From NCBI GenBank assembly GCA_007119455.1, contig SKPR01000103.1, positions 1 to 12,131 of the forward strand: 12,131 nt of DNA, written 5' to 3'. The DNA comes from Candidatus Brevefilum sp. GTDB lineage: Bacteria; Chloroflexota; Anaerolineae; Anaerolineales; Anaerolineaceae. The notes beneath the pieces were generated by a model that saw only the letters and a list, made by a program, of their open reading frames with translations, did no database searches and was not told the origin of the DNA. Positions 1-8,300 of the stretch are shown here, in pieces. The first letter of the stretch is position 1; every line of letters begins with the position of its first letter. A program made the translations under genes and the position numbers.

Positions 1-381
1 AGAGCACTCTATATTCAAGGCATCTGTGATTTCGGTGTCAGCTATGCGCTGATTGGTGACCCTCTCAGCTCAAGTGATATCCTCAACAATATCCCTGAAG
101 CCCAGGATGATGTGGTCGTTATCTGGCAGACAGAAGGAATCATTCCAAATATCAACCTGTCTGCATCACCTGCACTGCCGGCTCATATTCGCTTTCGCCT
201 TAAAGAAGCTTTTTTAAACCTTGGGACAGACGCCACTGGTCTTGCTCTGATGAGCACGGCTCTCCACAGCGATGTTGATGCGCTGTTGGCTGTTGAAGAC
301 CATTTTTATAACCCTTTGCGGTCTGCGATCTTCCCCATGGAACCAGATTTTCAAAAAATACTTTTCCAGACATCTCAATAA
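1..381 (+). CDS. PhnD-like phosphate/phosphonate ABC transporter substrate-binding protein, C-terminal fragment
   Basis: The reading frame is open from the first base, so the 5' end lies outside; 126 residues and a TAA stop are visible. The fragment resembles the second lobe of the PhnD/phosphate-phosphite-phosphonate family of periplasmic binding proteins. It has a block ending in a VVVIWQTEGIIPNIN-type strand (family pattern: hydrophobic strand, then W/S-x-x-I-P-N), a Leu-Pro-x-x-x-R helix start (SPALPAHIRFRLKEAFLNL), and a terminal 'Y-N-P-L-R' segment. Family members bind a small anion or related ligand outside the membrane and hand it to an ABC permease; the ligand here cannot be read from the fragment. 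Any signal peptide would be outside the window. An internal GTG at 112 is in frame but is not the true start. The stop overlaps the next gene's start by one base, so the two are probably co-translated. The family call is by pattern only. Confidence 0.72.
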   Translation, partial: RALYIQGICDFGVSYALIGDPLSSSDILNNIPEAQDDVVVIWQTEGIIPNINLSASPALPAHIRFRLKEAFLNLGTDATGLALMSTALHSDVDALLAVEDHFYNPLRSAIFPMEPDFQKILFQTSQ

Positions 382-1028
382 TGAAAACTATCCAAAAGTT
401 TTTCCATTCATCACTACATATCCTGATTTATTCAGCAGTCGGGATTTTCCTTCTGATTGGTTTGATGCGAACAGCCATGCTCATCATGGGGCGACAACGG
501 ATCCATTCACCTTCGGAAGTACAGCCAGCCTCTGCCGCACTGGTATTGGGTGCCGGTTTGAACCGGGATGGCACACCGGGTGTGGTATTGCGTGACCGTA
601 TTAGGACTGCAGCTGAACTTTATTTTAATGGACGTGTTCAGAAGATTTTGATGAGCGGAGACAATAGTTCAATTTATTATAACGAACCCGGTGCCATGCG
701 AGCTTATGCCCTTGACCTGGGCGTGCCTGAGGAAGATATCATCCTCGATGGCTCAGGTCGGCGCACTTATGAAAGCTGCTATCGTGCCCGTGATGTCTTT
801 GGGCTTCAGGATGTGATTGTTGTAACACAGGCCTTTCACCTTCCACGTGCCTTATTTCTGTGCAATAACCTGGGTATCGAATCCTCCGGTGTCACCGCTG
901 ATGACGCTGAATACAACCTCCGCAGTTACACCTATTGGTGGGTCCGTGAAATATTGGCTTCCGTGAACGCCTATTGGGATATCTACATCAGCCCACCTAT
1001 CCTTGAATACACCTTAAGCAACCCTTAA
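381..1028 (+). CDS. SanA/YdcF-like (DUF218, ElyC family) membrane-anchored protein
   Basis: 215 residues. An N-terminal hydrophobic segment (about residues 14-36) after a short Lys-containing start suggests a single membrane anchor. The DUF218 core follows: VLGAG at 55-59 then L-N-R-D-G-T-P-G, a D-R-I-R-T-A-x-E-L-Y helix near 72-81, the SGD loop at 92-94, a conserved E-x-x-A-M-R-x-Y-A segment, the D-x-x-G-R-R-T-Y-E-S block and the V-T-Q-A-F-H-L-P-R-A strand-helix. This matches SanA (vancomycin-exclusion protein) more closely than longer ElyC proteins. Known members affect cell-envelope permeability or carrier-lipid metabolism, but the chemistry is not firmly established. The ATG overlaps the upstream TAA (TAATG) and has no Shine-Dalgarno of its own, so translational coupling to the binding-protein gene is likely. 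The C-terminal tail after about residue 185 is Tyr/Trp-rich. Confidence 0.85.
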   Translation: MKTIQKFFHSSLHILIYSAVGIFLLIGLMRTAMLIMGRQRIHSPSEVQPASAALVLGAGLNRDGTPGVVLRDRIRTAAELYFNGRVQKILMSGDNSSIYYNEPGAMRAYALDLGVPEEDIILDGSGRRTYESCYRARDVFGLQDVIVVTQAFHLPRALFLCNNLGIESSGVTADDAEYNLRSYTYWWVREILASVNAYWDIYISPPILEYTLSNP

Positions 1029-1106
1029 ACATCACGGTTTCCGATACCATGCTATTACTGATAAAAGATAAATCTGGCATCGAAATTGCATATTACGGAT
1101 AGCATT

Positions 1107-1691
1107 ATGAATAGAGAAAAAGCTTTAGCCATTGTTCATAAATACATTGAGAACCCGAACCTCATCAGACACATGCTGGCGGTTGAAGCCGCAATGGGAT
1201 TTTATGCTCGCAAATATGGAGAAGACGAGGAAAAGTGGGCTGTGACCGGATTGCTGCATGATTTTGATTGGGAAATTCACCCCACGATGGATGAACATCC
1301 TGTGGCTGGCGAGCCGATATTACGTCAACATGGCGTCCCTGAAGAGATCATCCGTGCAGTGCTCAGCCATGCCAATCACACCGGAGTTGAACGAGAGTCA
1401 CTCATGGAAAGAGCGCTGTTTGCCTGCGATGAAATCACCGGATTGATTACGGCTGTTGCCCTTGTCAGACCTTCACGCGCCCTCTATGACCTTAAAGCGA
1501 AATCCGTGAAGAAAAAATGGAAAGATAAATCCTTTGCAGCTGGCGCAAACCGCGAGGAGATCGAACAGGGTGCGGCTGAATTAGGTATCGATTTGTGGGA
1601 GCATGTGTCCAATGTGATCAAAGCCATGGAAACCGTATCTGATTCACTCGGATTATCAGGACCAGACAAGAGCAACAACAACGAGGAATGA
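1107..1691 (+). CDS. HDIG-type HD-domain metal-dependent phosphohydrolase
   Basis: 194 residues from the ATG chosen here. A TTG at 1086 would add seven residues, but homologous proteins of this type start with M-x-R-E-x-A-L, which fits 1107; upstream is only a weak purine stretch (GGATAG). The metal-binding HD set is complete: His22, His51-Asp52, His64, His88, His91 and Asp108. The C-terminal part (K-x-K-S-V-K-K-K-W-K-D-K-S-F-A-A-G and R-E-E-I-E-Q-G) is typical of small stand-alone bacterial HDIG proteins. HD proteins hydrolyse phosphate esters of nucleotides or similar compounds with divalent metals; the substrate is unknown. It is probably cytoplasmic, with no signal or membrane segment. 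The last 16 or so residues are a polar Asn/Glu tail. The 78-base gap before it (1029-1106) contains no promoter I would defend. The next gene starts one base after the stop, so the two form an operon. Confidence 0.85.
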   Translation: MNREKALAIVHKYIENPNLIRHMLAVEAAMGFYARKYGEDEEKWAVTGLLHDFDWEIHPTMDEHPVAGEPILRQHGVPEEIIRAVLSHANHTGVERESLMERALFACDEITGLITAVALVRPSRALYDLKAKSVKKKWKDKSFAAGANREEIEQGAAELGIDLWEHVSNVIKAMETVSDSLGLSGPDKSNNNEE

Positions 1692-1692
1692 T

Positions 1693-2805
1693 ATGAAGAC
1701 ACTGACCGGTAAAGGTTATTATATCTGGATAGTAAGTCGATGCGAAAAAGGTGATCCTGAACGAATTGCCGCGTTAGCCCGAGAATCTCAGTTAACACAC
1801 GTGATCATAAAAATCGCCGATGGCGCATTCCCCTATAATATCAATTTGAATAATGGATTTGATTATGTACGCCCTGTGATTAAAAAGCTGCAATCTCAGG
1901 GGATCTCAGTGTGGGGATGGCACTATGTATACGGTGATCACCCACAACAGGAGGCTGAAATTGCGGTAAAACGATCACTTGAATTGGGTGTTGATGGTTA
2001 TGTGGTAAATGCCGAAAAAGAATACAAACTTCCCAATCGTGCCATTGCTGCCAGCCGTTTTATGAATATTTTGCGGAGCAACCTGGGCAGCCTACCCATA
2101 GCCCTGAGTTCCTATCGCTATCCCTCATATCATAGAAGTCTTCCCTGGACAAATTTCCTTGATCGCTGTGATTATAATATGCCGCAGGTTTACTGGATGG
2201 GTTCTCACGGCCAGGCAGGCGCACAACTTAAAAGATGCATTAATGAATTCAAGAATATTCATCCTTTCAGGCCAATCATACCAACAGGCCCAACATTTAA
2301 AGAATGGGGTTGGGTTCCTCGTGAAGAAGATGTTATCGAATTTATGCAAGTTGCCCAAGAATTAAATATACCAGCTGTAAATTTCTGGAGTTGGGATAAC
2401 GCCAGACGAGACCTACCTTCCTTCTGGGACCTGGTAAGAGATTATAATTACGAACTCACACCACAAGTAGCCAGCCTGCCAAAACGCTATATTCAGGCAT
2501 TGAACAATCGAAATCCATTAGAAGTCGTGGACTTCTATCGTGAGAATGCTGTCCACATCCGCTCGCAAAATGCAATCCAGGGGAAAACGGCCATCAAAGC
2601 ATGGGTCACCACTTTATTGGATGAATTTCCAGATGGTGATTTCTCACTGATCTCAGAAACTCAGAATAAAAATATTCACAGTTTTCAATGGCAGGCGACG
2701 GATAAGTCTGGCATGGTATTTACGGGACGAGAAACACTGGGCACCCATGAAGATCAAATCAGTTATCAGTATTCTTTTTTCAGCCCAATTGAAACAGCTA
2801 TCTGA
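1693..2805 (+). CDS. TIM-barrel glycoside-hydrolase-like protein with C-terminal NTF2/SnoaL-like domain
   Basis: 370 residues; ATG preceded by CGAGGA inside the end of the HD gene, with good spacing. Residues about 8-250 read as a TIM barrel: strand W-I-V, then H-V-I-I-K-I-A-D-G (36-44), G-I-S-V-W-G-W-H-Y-V-Y-G (70-81), G-V-D-G-Y-V-V-N-A-E-K-E-Y (99-111), a C-D-Y-N-M-P-Q-V-Y-W strand, I-I-P-T-G-P, and A-V-N-F-W-S-W-D near the end. The alternating hydrophobic/acidic strand ends resemble GH25- or GH18-like barrels; Glu108, Glu110 and the later Asp residues could be catalytic, but I cannot assign a family. Residues about 262-366 (Y-I-Q-A-L-N-N-R-N-P-x-x-V-V-D-F-Y, then I-Q-G-K-T-A-I-K-A-W) look like an NTF2/SnoaL-type cone domain. 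There is no signal peptide, so a cytoplasmic location is likely. Activity is uncertain: it could be a carbohydrate-active enzyme or a non-catalytic barrel. Confidence 0.7.
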   Translation: MKTLTGKGYYIWIVSRCEKGDPERIAALARESQLTHVIIKIADGAFPYNINLNNGFDYVRPVIKKLQSQGISVWGWHYVYGDHPQQEAEIAVKRSLELGVDGYVVNAEKEYKLPNRAIAASRFMNILRSNLGSLPIALSSYRYPSYHRSLPWTNFLDRCDYNMPQVYWMGSHGQAGAQLKRCINEFKNIHPFRPIIPTGPTFKEWGWVPREEDVIEFMQVAQELNIPAVNFWSWDNARRDLPSFWDLVRDYNYELTPQVASLPKRYIQALNNRNPLEVVDFYRENAVHIRSQNAIQGKTAIKAWVTTLLDEFPDGDFSLISETQNKNIHSFQWQATDKSGMVFTGRETLGTHEDQISYQYSFFSPIETAI

Positions 2806-2815
2806 TTCAATCTAA

Positions 2816-5254
2816 TTAGTCCAAAATATCGACCAAATCGAGGGGGATGGTTAAATCCAGGATCTCATCACCTTTTTTGACATCAATCACCTTTTCACCA
2901 CGCTGCATACGGTTAGATTCCGGTGCGTCAGTCACCCGGATCAAACGACTGGCAGCATCTCTAAAATGCAGAACGCCATTGTGGGTTAATAAACCCATCA
3001 TCATCCCAATGACTTTTTCACCCTCTGGCAATTTCCAGGTAATCACACCCAATCCATATCGGCTCTGGGTTGGAAAAACCGAGGGATCCAGTCGCTTGGC
3101 TTTACCTCGATTAGTGACAATCAGAACCTCACCTCGCCGTGAGGCAACACCAGCACCAATGACCTGATCATCACCACGCAATTTCATCCCATTGACACCC
3201 GCTGCCACAAGCCCCATTGGCCGGACATCTTCTTCATTAAACCGGATGCCCATTCCATCTCGAGATGCCACTATTACGTCTTCATCACCTTTAGTGAACA
3301 ATACTGTCTCAAGTTCATCATCTTTATTGATTCTGACCAGTGTAAGTAATTGAGCAGAAGGCCCGGGTAGATCATTCAATAATGAACGTTTGACCATACC
3401 CATTCGGCTAACGGTCAGCAGATAACCGTCGGATTCGTCCAGATCATTGGGTGCCGAGAATAGTAACTTCAGCCGATGATGATCTTTGAAAGGTGCCAGT
3501 GCTGATAAAGCTATGCCTTTTTCCGGTTCAGCTGCCACCGGTAATGCATGAACGGATAAAGCAGCCGCCTCACCGTTGTCTGCGACCACAAAGACAGTGT
3601 GTCGAGTGGATGTTCGCAGCACCATCCTGGGCGCATCAATTCCCCATTGCCGAAAAGATTTGTCTCCATCCGTGCGTGCAATGTGATTATCTCTGGAAAC
3701 GGCCACCCAAACCGTTTTTTCGGGAATAACATCAGCCGTCGTCAGGAGGTCAATGGCTGTTTCACCTTCATCCATTTGAATAATTTGTGTTCGTCGTGGG
3801 TCTGCATACTGATCTCGCACTGCCTTCAGTTCATCAATCACCACACCACGCATCTTTTTAGGTGACTTAAGGAGGCTCTTAAGTTCTTTAATCCGTTTGG
3901 TAACCTCCTTATGCTCATCCTCAATTTTCTTTCGCTCTAAGGCCGCCAGCCGGCGTAGCGGCATATCTAAAATGGCCTGCGCCTGGACCTCGTCCAGATT
4001 GAACTTACGCATCAGGTTACTTTTAGCAGTCTCAACCCGCTGTGAGCGTCGAATGGTATCAATAACTTCATCCAGATTCTCCAAAGCGATCAAATACGCA
4101 TTGAGGATATGCAGACGCTCTTCCGATTTTTTTAACTCGTATTCGCTGCGTCGTTTAACAACCTCCAGGCGATGGTCAACAAATACTTTAAGAACCTGCT
4201 TTAAGGTCAATTTATGAGGTTGACCTCTGACGAGTGCAAGCATATTGATTCCGAAGGTGCCCTGCATCGTGGTGCGTTTATACAGTGTTTTCAGAATGAT
4301 ATCTGGATCAGCCGATTTAGTCAGTTCAATCACAATGCGCATGCCCTGCCGGTCTGATTCATCCCTCAAATCGCTGACACCATCAAGCTGTCCATCCCGC
4401 ACAAATTCGGCAATCTTCTCAATTAATGAGGCTTTATTGGTCATATAGGGCAGTTCGGTGACAATGATGCGTTTTCTACCCCGGTTCATTTCTTCGAGAC
4501 GGACACGGGCTCTCATACGAATTCTGCCCTTGCCACTTCCATATGACTGTGCCAGGGTTTCTGTCCGGTCATCTGTGATAATCAAACCCCCTGTTGGAAA
4601 ATCGGGACCTTGAATAAATTGCATGAGGTCTTCCACACCGATATCATCGATTTTATTCCAGTTTTCCAACATCATCACCAGGGCATCAACAACCTCCCCG
4701 AGATTATGGGGTGGAATATTGGTTGCCATGGCAACTGCAATACCCGATGCGCCGTTGACAAGTAAATTCGGAATGGAGGAGGGCAAAACGACTGGTTCCT
4801 GTAATGAACCATCAAAATTTTCTACAAAATCAACCGTATCCATACCCAGTTGTTGAATAAGATCAAGGGACATCTTTGTCAGGCGCGCTTCTGTATAGCG
4901 CATGGCCGCTGGGGGATCGCCGTCGACACTCCCGAAATTCCCCTGCCCTTCAACTAAAAGATAACGTTGAGAAAAATCCTGGGCCAAACGAGCCATCGCA
5001 TCGTAAACCGCCATATCCCCATGGGGATGGTACTTTCCCAATACCTCGCCTACGATCCTGGCGGATTTTTTATGAGCAGAGTTGGGTCTCAATCCCATAT
5101 CAAACATGGCATACAAAATTCTTCGCTGAACGGGTTTAAGTCCATCCCTTGCATCTGGCAATGCTCTGGATACAATCACGCTCATGGCATAATCAAGATA
5201 CGATTGTTGCATTTCTTCATTAATATTAATTGGGCGAACCGTTCCTAAATTCAT
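2816..5254 (-). CDS. gyrA: DNA gyrase subunit A (type IIA topoisomerase A subunit)
   Basis: 812 residues, full length for the family. GyrA forms A2B2 with GyrB and cleaves and rejoins DNA to introduce negative supercoils. The N-terminal breakage-reunion domain is complete: the [20 protein letters not shown] block (28-47), K-Y-H-P-H-G-D at 74-80, and the catalytic pair Arg119-Tyr120 in [11 protein letters not shown] tower and coiled-coil region follow (to about residue 490), then a beta-pinwheel C-terminal domain (about 500-800). Two oddities stand out. The first pinwheel blade lacks the QRRGGKG-type GyrA box (residues 531-541 read differently), and position 81, equivalent to E. coli Ser83, is Met. 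A ParC-type topoisomerase IV subunit is the alternative, since neither gyrB nor parE is present to decide. The ATG is preceded by AGGAGGAG six bases upstream. The gene has its own probable promoter just after the rpoC terminator. Confidence 0.93.
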   Translation of the reverse strand: MNLGTVRPININEEMQQSYLDYAMSVIVSRALPDARDGLKPVQRRILYAMFDMGLRPNSAHKKSARIVGEVLGKYHPHGDMAVYDAMARLAQDFSQRYLLVEGQGNFGSVDGDPPAAMRYTEARLTKMSLDLIQQLGMDTVDFVENFDGSLQEPVVLPSSIPNLLVNGASGIAVAMATNIPPHNLGEVVDALVMMLENWNKIDDIGVEDLMQFIQGPDFPTGGLIITDDRTETLAQSYGSGKGRIRMRARVRLEEMNRGRKRIIVTELPYMTNKASLIEKIAEFVRDGQLDGVSDLRDESDRQGMRIVIELTKSADPDIILKTLYKRTTMQGTFGINMLALVRGQPHKLTLKQVLKVFVDHRLEVVKRRSEYELKKSEERLHILNAYLIALENLDEVIDTIRRSQRVETAKSNLMRKFNLDEVQAQAILDMPLRRLAALERKKIEDEHKEVTKRIKELKSLLKSPKKMRGVVIDELKAVRDQYADPRRTQIIQMDEGETAIDLLTTADVIPEKTVWVAVSRDNHIARTDGDKSFRQWGIDAPRMVLRTSTRHTVFVVADNGEAAALSVHALPVAAEPEKGIALSALAPFKDHHRLKLLFSAPNDLDESDGYLLTVSRMGMVKRSLLNDLPGPSAQLLTLVRINKDDELETVLFTKGDEDVIVASRDGMGIRFNEEDVRPMGLVAAGVNGMKLRGDDQVIGAGVASRRGEVLIVTNRGKAKRLDPSVFPTQSRYGLGVITWKLPEGEKVIGMMMGLLTHNGVLHFRDAASRLIRVTDAPESNRMQRGEKVIDVKKGDEILDLTIPLDLVDILD

Positions 5255-5260
5255 TGAATA

Positions 5261-5268
5261 CTCCTCCT
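5261..5268 (-). promoter_or_regulatory. Shine-Dalgarno of gyrA
   Basis: On the minus strand this reads AGGAGGAG, six bases before the gyrA ATG (5254-5252). It is a near-perfect anti-16S match and fixes the start codon. Confidence 0.85.
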
Positions 5269-5329
5269 GTCCTGGTATTCACCGATGGATGACAGGCTTT
5301 GATGATTTCTGCGAAAGAACATATGTTTC

Positions 5330-5338
5330 ATTATATCA
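5330..5338 (-). promoter_or_regulatory. Probable gyrA promoter, extended -10 element
   Basis: The minus strand reads TGATATAAT: a consensus TATAAT (5335-5330) preceded by an extended TG. The position where a -35 box would lie (17-base spacing, 5358-5353) reads TGATTG, which is only a partial match and falls in the loop of the rpoC terminator hairpin. Recognition would rest mainly on the extended -10. A transcript would start near 5323 and give a leader of about 70 nt. No other promoter is visible between rpoC and gyrA. A TTGACA at 5389-5384 has no -10 at a usable distance. Confidence 0.55.
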
Positions 5339-5339
5339 T

Positions 5340-5368
5340 AAAAAATCCCGGGCAATCACCCGGGATTT
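5340..5368 (-). terminator. Rho-independent terminator of rpoC
   Basis: A perfect 10-bp inverted repeat (AAATCCCGGG at 5343-5352 with its complement at 5359-5368) encloses a six-base loop. On the minus strand it is followed by a T-run (5345-5340, overlapping the A/T base of the stem). It lies 28 bases past the rpoC stop. On the plus strand the following sequence is only moderately T-rich, so minus-strand action fits best. Confidence 0.9.
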
Positions 5369-5395
5369 CAATTTATTATTGATTGTCAATGGACT

Positions 5396-8300
5396 TTATT
5401 CGACGATCTCAATTTCTTCCTCATCAAGATCTTCATCGATTTCATCTTCAATCTCTGATTCATCCTCGTCTAAAAGATCATCATCAATCTCATCGATTTC
5501 GTCGACTTCGTCGAGTTCATCTTCGTCAAGCAGATCATAGACATCGACCTCATCTTCAAACAGGTCAAGGGTCCGTCCTTCCAAAGCCTCACCCGAAGGT
5601 TCTTCCCCGGGCGTTTCACTGGAGAACTGGCCCGGCTCAAAACCCGTTCCTGCGGGTATCAGCTTACCGATCATGATGTTCTCCTTCAGACCGTATAACG
5701 GGTCTTCCCGAGAAGCTACTGCAGCAGCAGAAAGCACCTTAATGGTGTGCTGGAATGAAGAAGCGGAGAGGAATGAATCCGTTTCCAAAGCTGCTTTTGT
5801 GATCCCCAACAAGATTTCAATATAGCGTGCTGGTTTTTTACCCTGGGCCGTCAGGTCTTCATTCACACGACGGATTTCCAGGCGGTTGACCAGATCCTGA
5901 GGCAGGTAATTGGAATCACCAGGTCGGATGATCTGAACTTTGCCCAACATCTTGTTGATAATGACTTCAAAATGTTTATCATTGATGTTCTGACCCTGAG
6001 TCCGATACACCTGCTGGATTTCACGCATGAGATACTGCTGGCAGTCATCCCGCCCTTTGATTCGCAGAATTGTATGGGGGTTCAAAGAACCTTCAGTCAC
6101 CGGTTGCCCGGCTTCGATTTTATCACCTTCTTGAACAATCAAGCGTGATGTTGTTGGGATATCATATTCTTCAGATTCTTTGACTTCATATGAAACGATA
6201 ACTTGCCGGTCTTCAATCCTCACCCGGCCTGCATGTTGGGCTTTGATCACAGCCTCATCCTGGGTCGCCAGAACGGTGCCATTTTCGACCTGATCCTCAT
6301 CAGCAACTTCGATCGTCCAATCTTCTGGGACGTCATACACATCAGAGACCATTTCGCTGTGATCCACCCTAACAATACGCTGGTCGGTATATTTTTCTGA
6401 ATGGATCACATGGGCCGTGCCAGCTATCCTGGAGATAATGGCTTCACCTTTAGGCATCTTACGAGCTTCAAACAATTCTTCTACACGGGGCAGACCGGTG
6501 GTGATATCACCACCAGCAGCAACACCACCTGTATGGAAGGTTCGCAGTGTAAGCTGGGTACCTGGTTCACCAATCGACTGGGCCGCGATAATGCCGACCG
6601 TTGAACCTAATTTAACCATGTCACCACGACCAAGATCGATACCGTAACAACTGGCGCAGATACCATGGATCATCTCACAGGTCAGGGGGGAACGTACTTT
6701 GATGGCTTCAATACCCAGTTTGATGATCTTTTTAACTCGATCATGGGTCAGTTCATCATTCTGGTTGAAAATGATCTCACCGGTATCAGGATTAATAATC
6801 CGTTCAGCCAGAACGCGTCCATAAATTCTTTCACTGAATGACTGGCCAGCGATATCATCTTCGGCTGAAATCCAGATACCGTTGTGGGTTCCACACTCTT
6901 CTTCGTTGACAATGATATCCTGGGCGACATCAACCAGACGCCGGGTCAGGTAACCTGCATCCGCTGTACGGAGTGCGGTATCTGCCAGACCTTTCCGGGC
7001 ACCATGCGTTGAAATGAAATATTCCAGGGCTGTGAGACCTTCTCTGAAGTTAGAGCGAATTGGCATCGGAATAATGCGGCCAGCCGGATCGGCCATCAAA
7101 CCACGCATACCAGCCAGCTGGGCGATGGAGTTGAAGCCACCTTTGCTGGCGCCACAATTTGCCATGGTTGCCAGATCACCGGTGGGATCCAAAGCGTCTC
7201 TCACGGCGGAGGCGACCAGGTCCGTCGTTTCTTGCCAAATTTCAATCACCTTTTCATCGCGTTCCTGCTCGGTCAACAAGCCCCGTCTGAAGTCCCGATT
7301 GATCAGGTCTACTGAGTCAAGTGCTTCCTGGATGATCTCCTGCTTTCTGGGCGGGACGGTGATGTCAGCCACTGCAATGGTCGATCCTGAACGGGTCGCG
7401 TACAGGAAACCGATTTCTTTAATCCTGTCAGCAACGAGACAGGTTTCCTCTGGACCAACAATTTCATAAACATCGGCGATTAAGTCTTTAACACCACCTT
7501 TATCCAGTGTGTCATTATAGAAGCGCATTTGCTCGGTCAGGGCATTATTGAAGATCACCCGACCAACAGTGGTATCAATCAACCTGGTTTCAGGTTCTTC
7601 CAAGCGCAGATTATCGGCATCGTACCAGGATGTCGTCATAATTTTAATTTCTGCATGGATATCAACCTGGCTGAGTTCATACGCCATGATAACTTCGTCA
7701 ATATCTGAGAAAACACGCCCGTCACCCTTGTGCTCCTGATCAACCTTCATTGTCAGGTAATAAACACCTAAAACCATATCTTTCGATGGGCTGATGATGG
7801 GTTCACCATTTGCGGGTTTGAGCAGGTTCTTGGTAGCCAGCATCAGTTCGCGGGCTTCTGTAACAGCTTTTTGAGAGAGGGGTACATGGACCGCCATTTG
7901 ATCGCCATCAAAGTCAGCATTGAACGCCGTTGTGACCAGCGGATGTAATTGAATCGCGCTACCTTCGATCAGTATGGGTTCAAATGCCTGGATACCCAGA
8001 CGGTGCAATGTTGGCGCACGGTTTAAGAGAACCGGGCGTTCTTTAATAACCTCTTCGAGCGTTTCCCAAACCTCAGGCCGGTTTCGTTCAATGAAACGCC
8101 GGGCACCTTTGATGTTCGCAGCATATTCTTGGGAAACCAATCGTGAAATCACGAATGGTCTATAAAGTTCAAGGGCCATTGATTTTGGCAAACCACATTG
8201 GTGTAATTGGAGATAGGGACCCACAACAATCACCGAACGGCCAGAATAATCCACACGCTTACCCAAGAGATTTCGGCGGAAACGTCCTTTTTTACCTTTA

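Noticed and set aside
1029..1106. Possible promoter before the HD gene
   Set aside because: Several AT-rich hexamers exist but none pairs with a convincing -35 at proper spacing.
1484..1798. Minus-strand open frame across the HD/TIM-barrel gene junction
   Set aside because: It overlaps two well-supported genes on the other strand and encodes no recognisable protein.
5384..5389. TTGACA on the minus strand at the end of rpoC as a -35 box for gyrA
   Set aside because: No -10 box lies 15-19 bases downstream; the sequence there is the GC-rich terminator stem.
5289..5540. Plus-strand open frame coding a Ser-rich protein
   Set aside because: It is the complement of the GAT/GAA-rich DNA coding the acidic tail of RpoC and of the terminator region; its Ser repeats are a by-product of that codon repeat.
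7014..7469. 151-codon open frame antisense to rpoC
   Set aside because: It lies fully within a conserved part of rpoC, shows no family resemblance and has no promoter or ribosome site.
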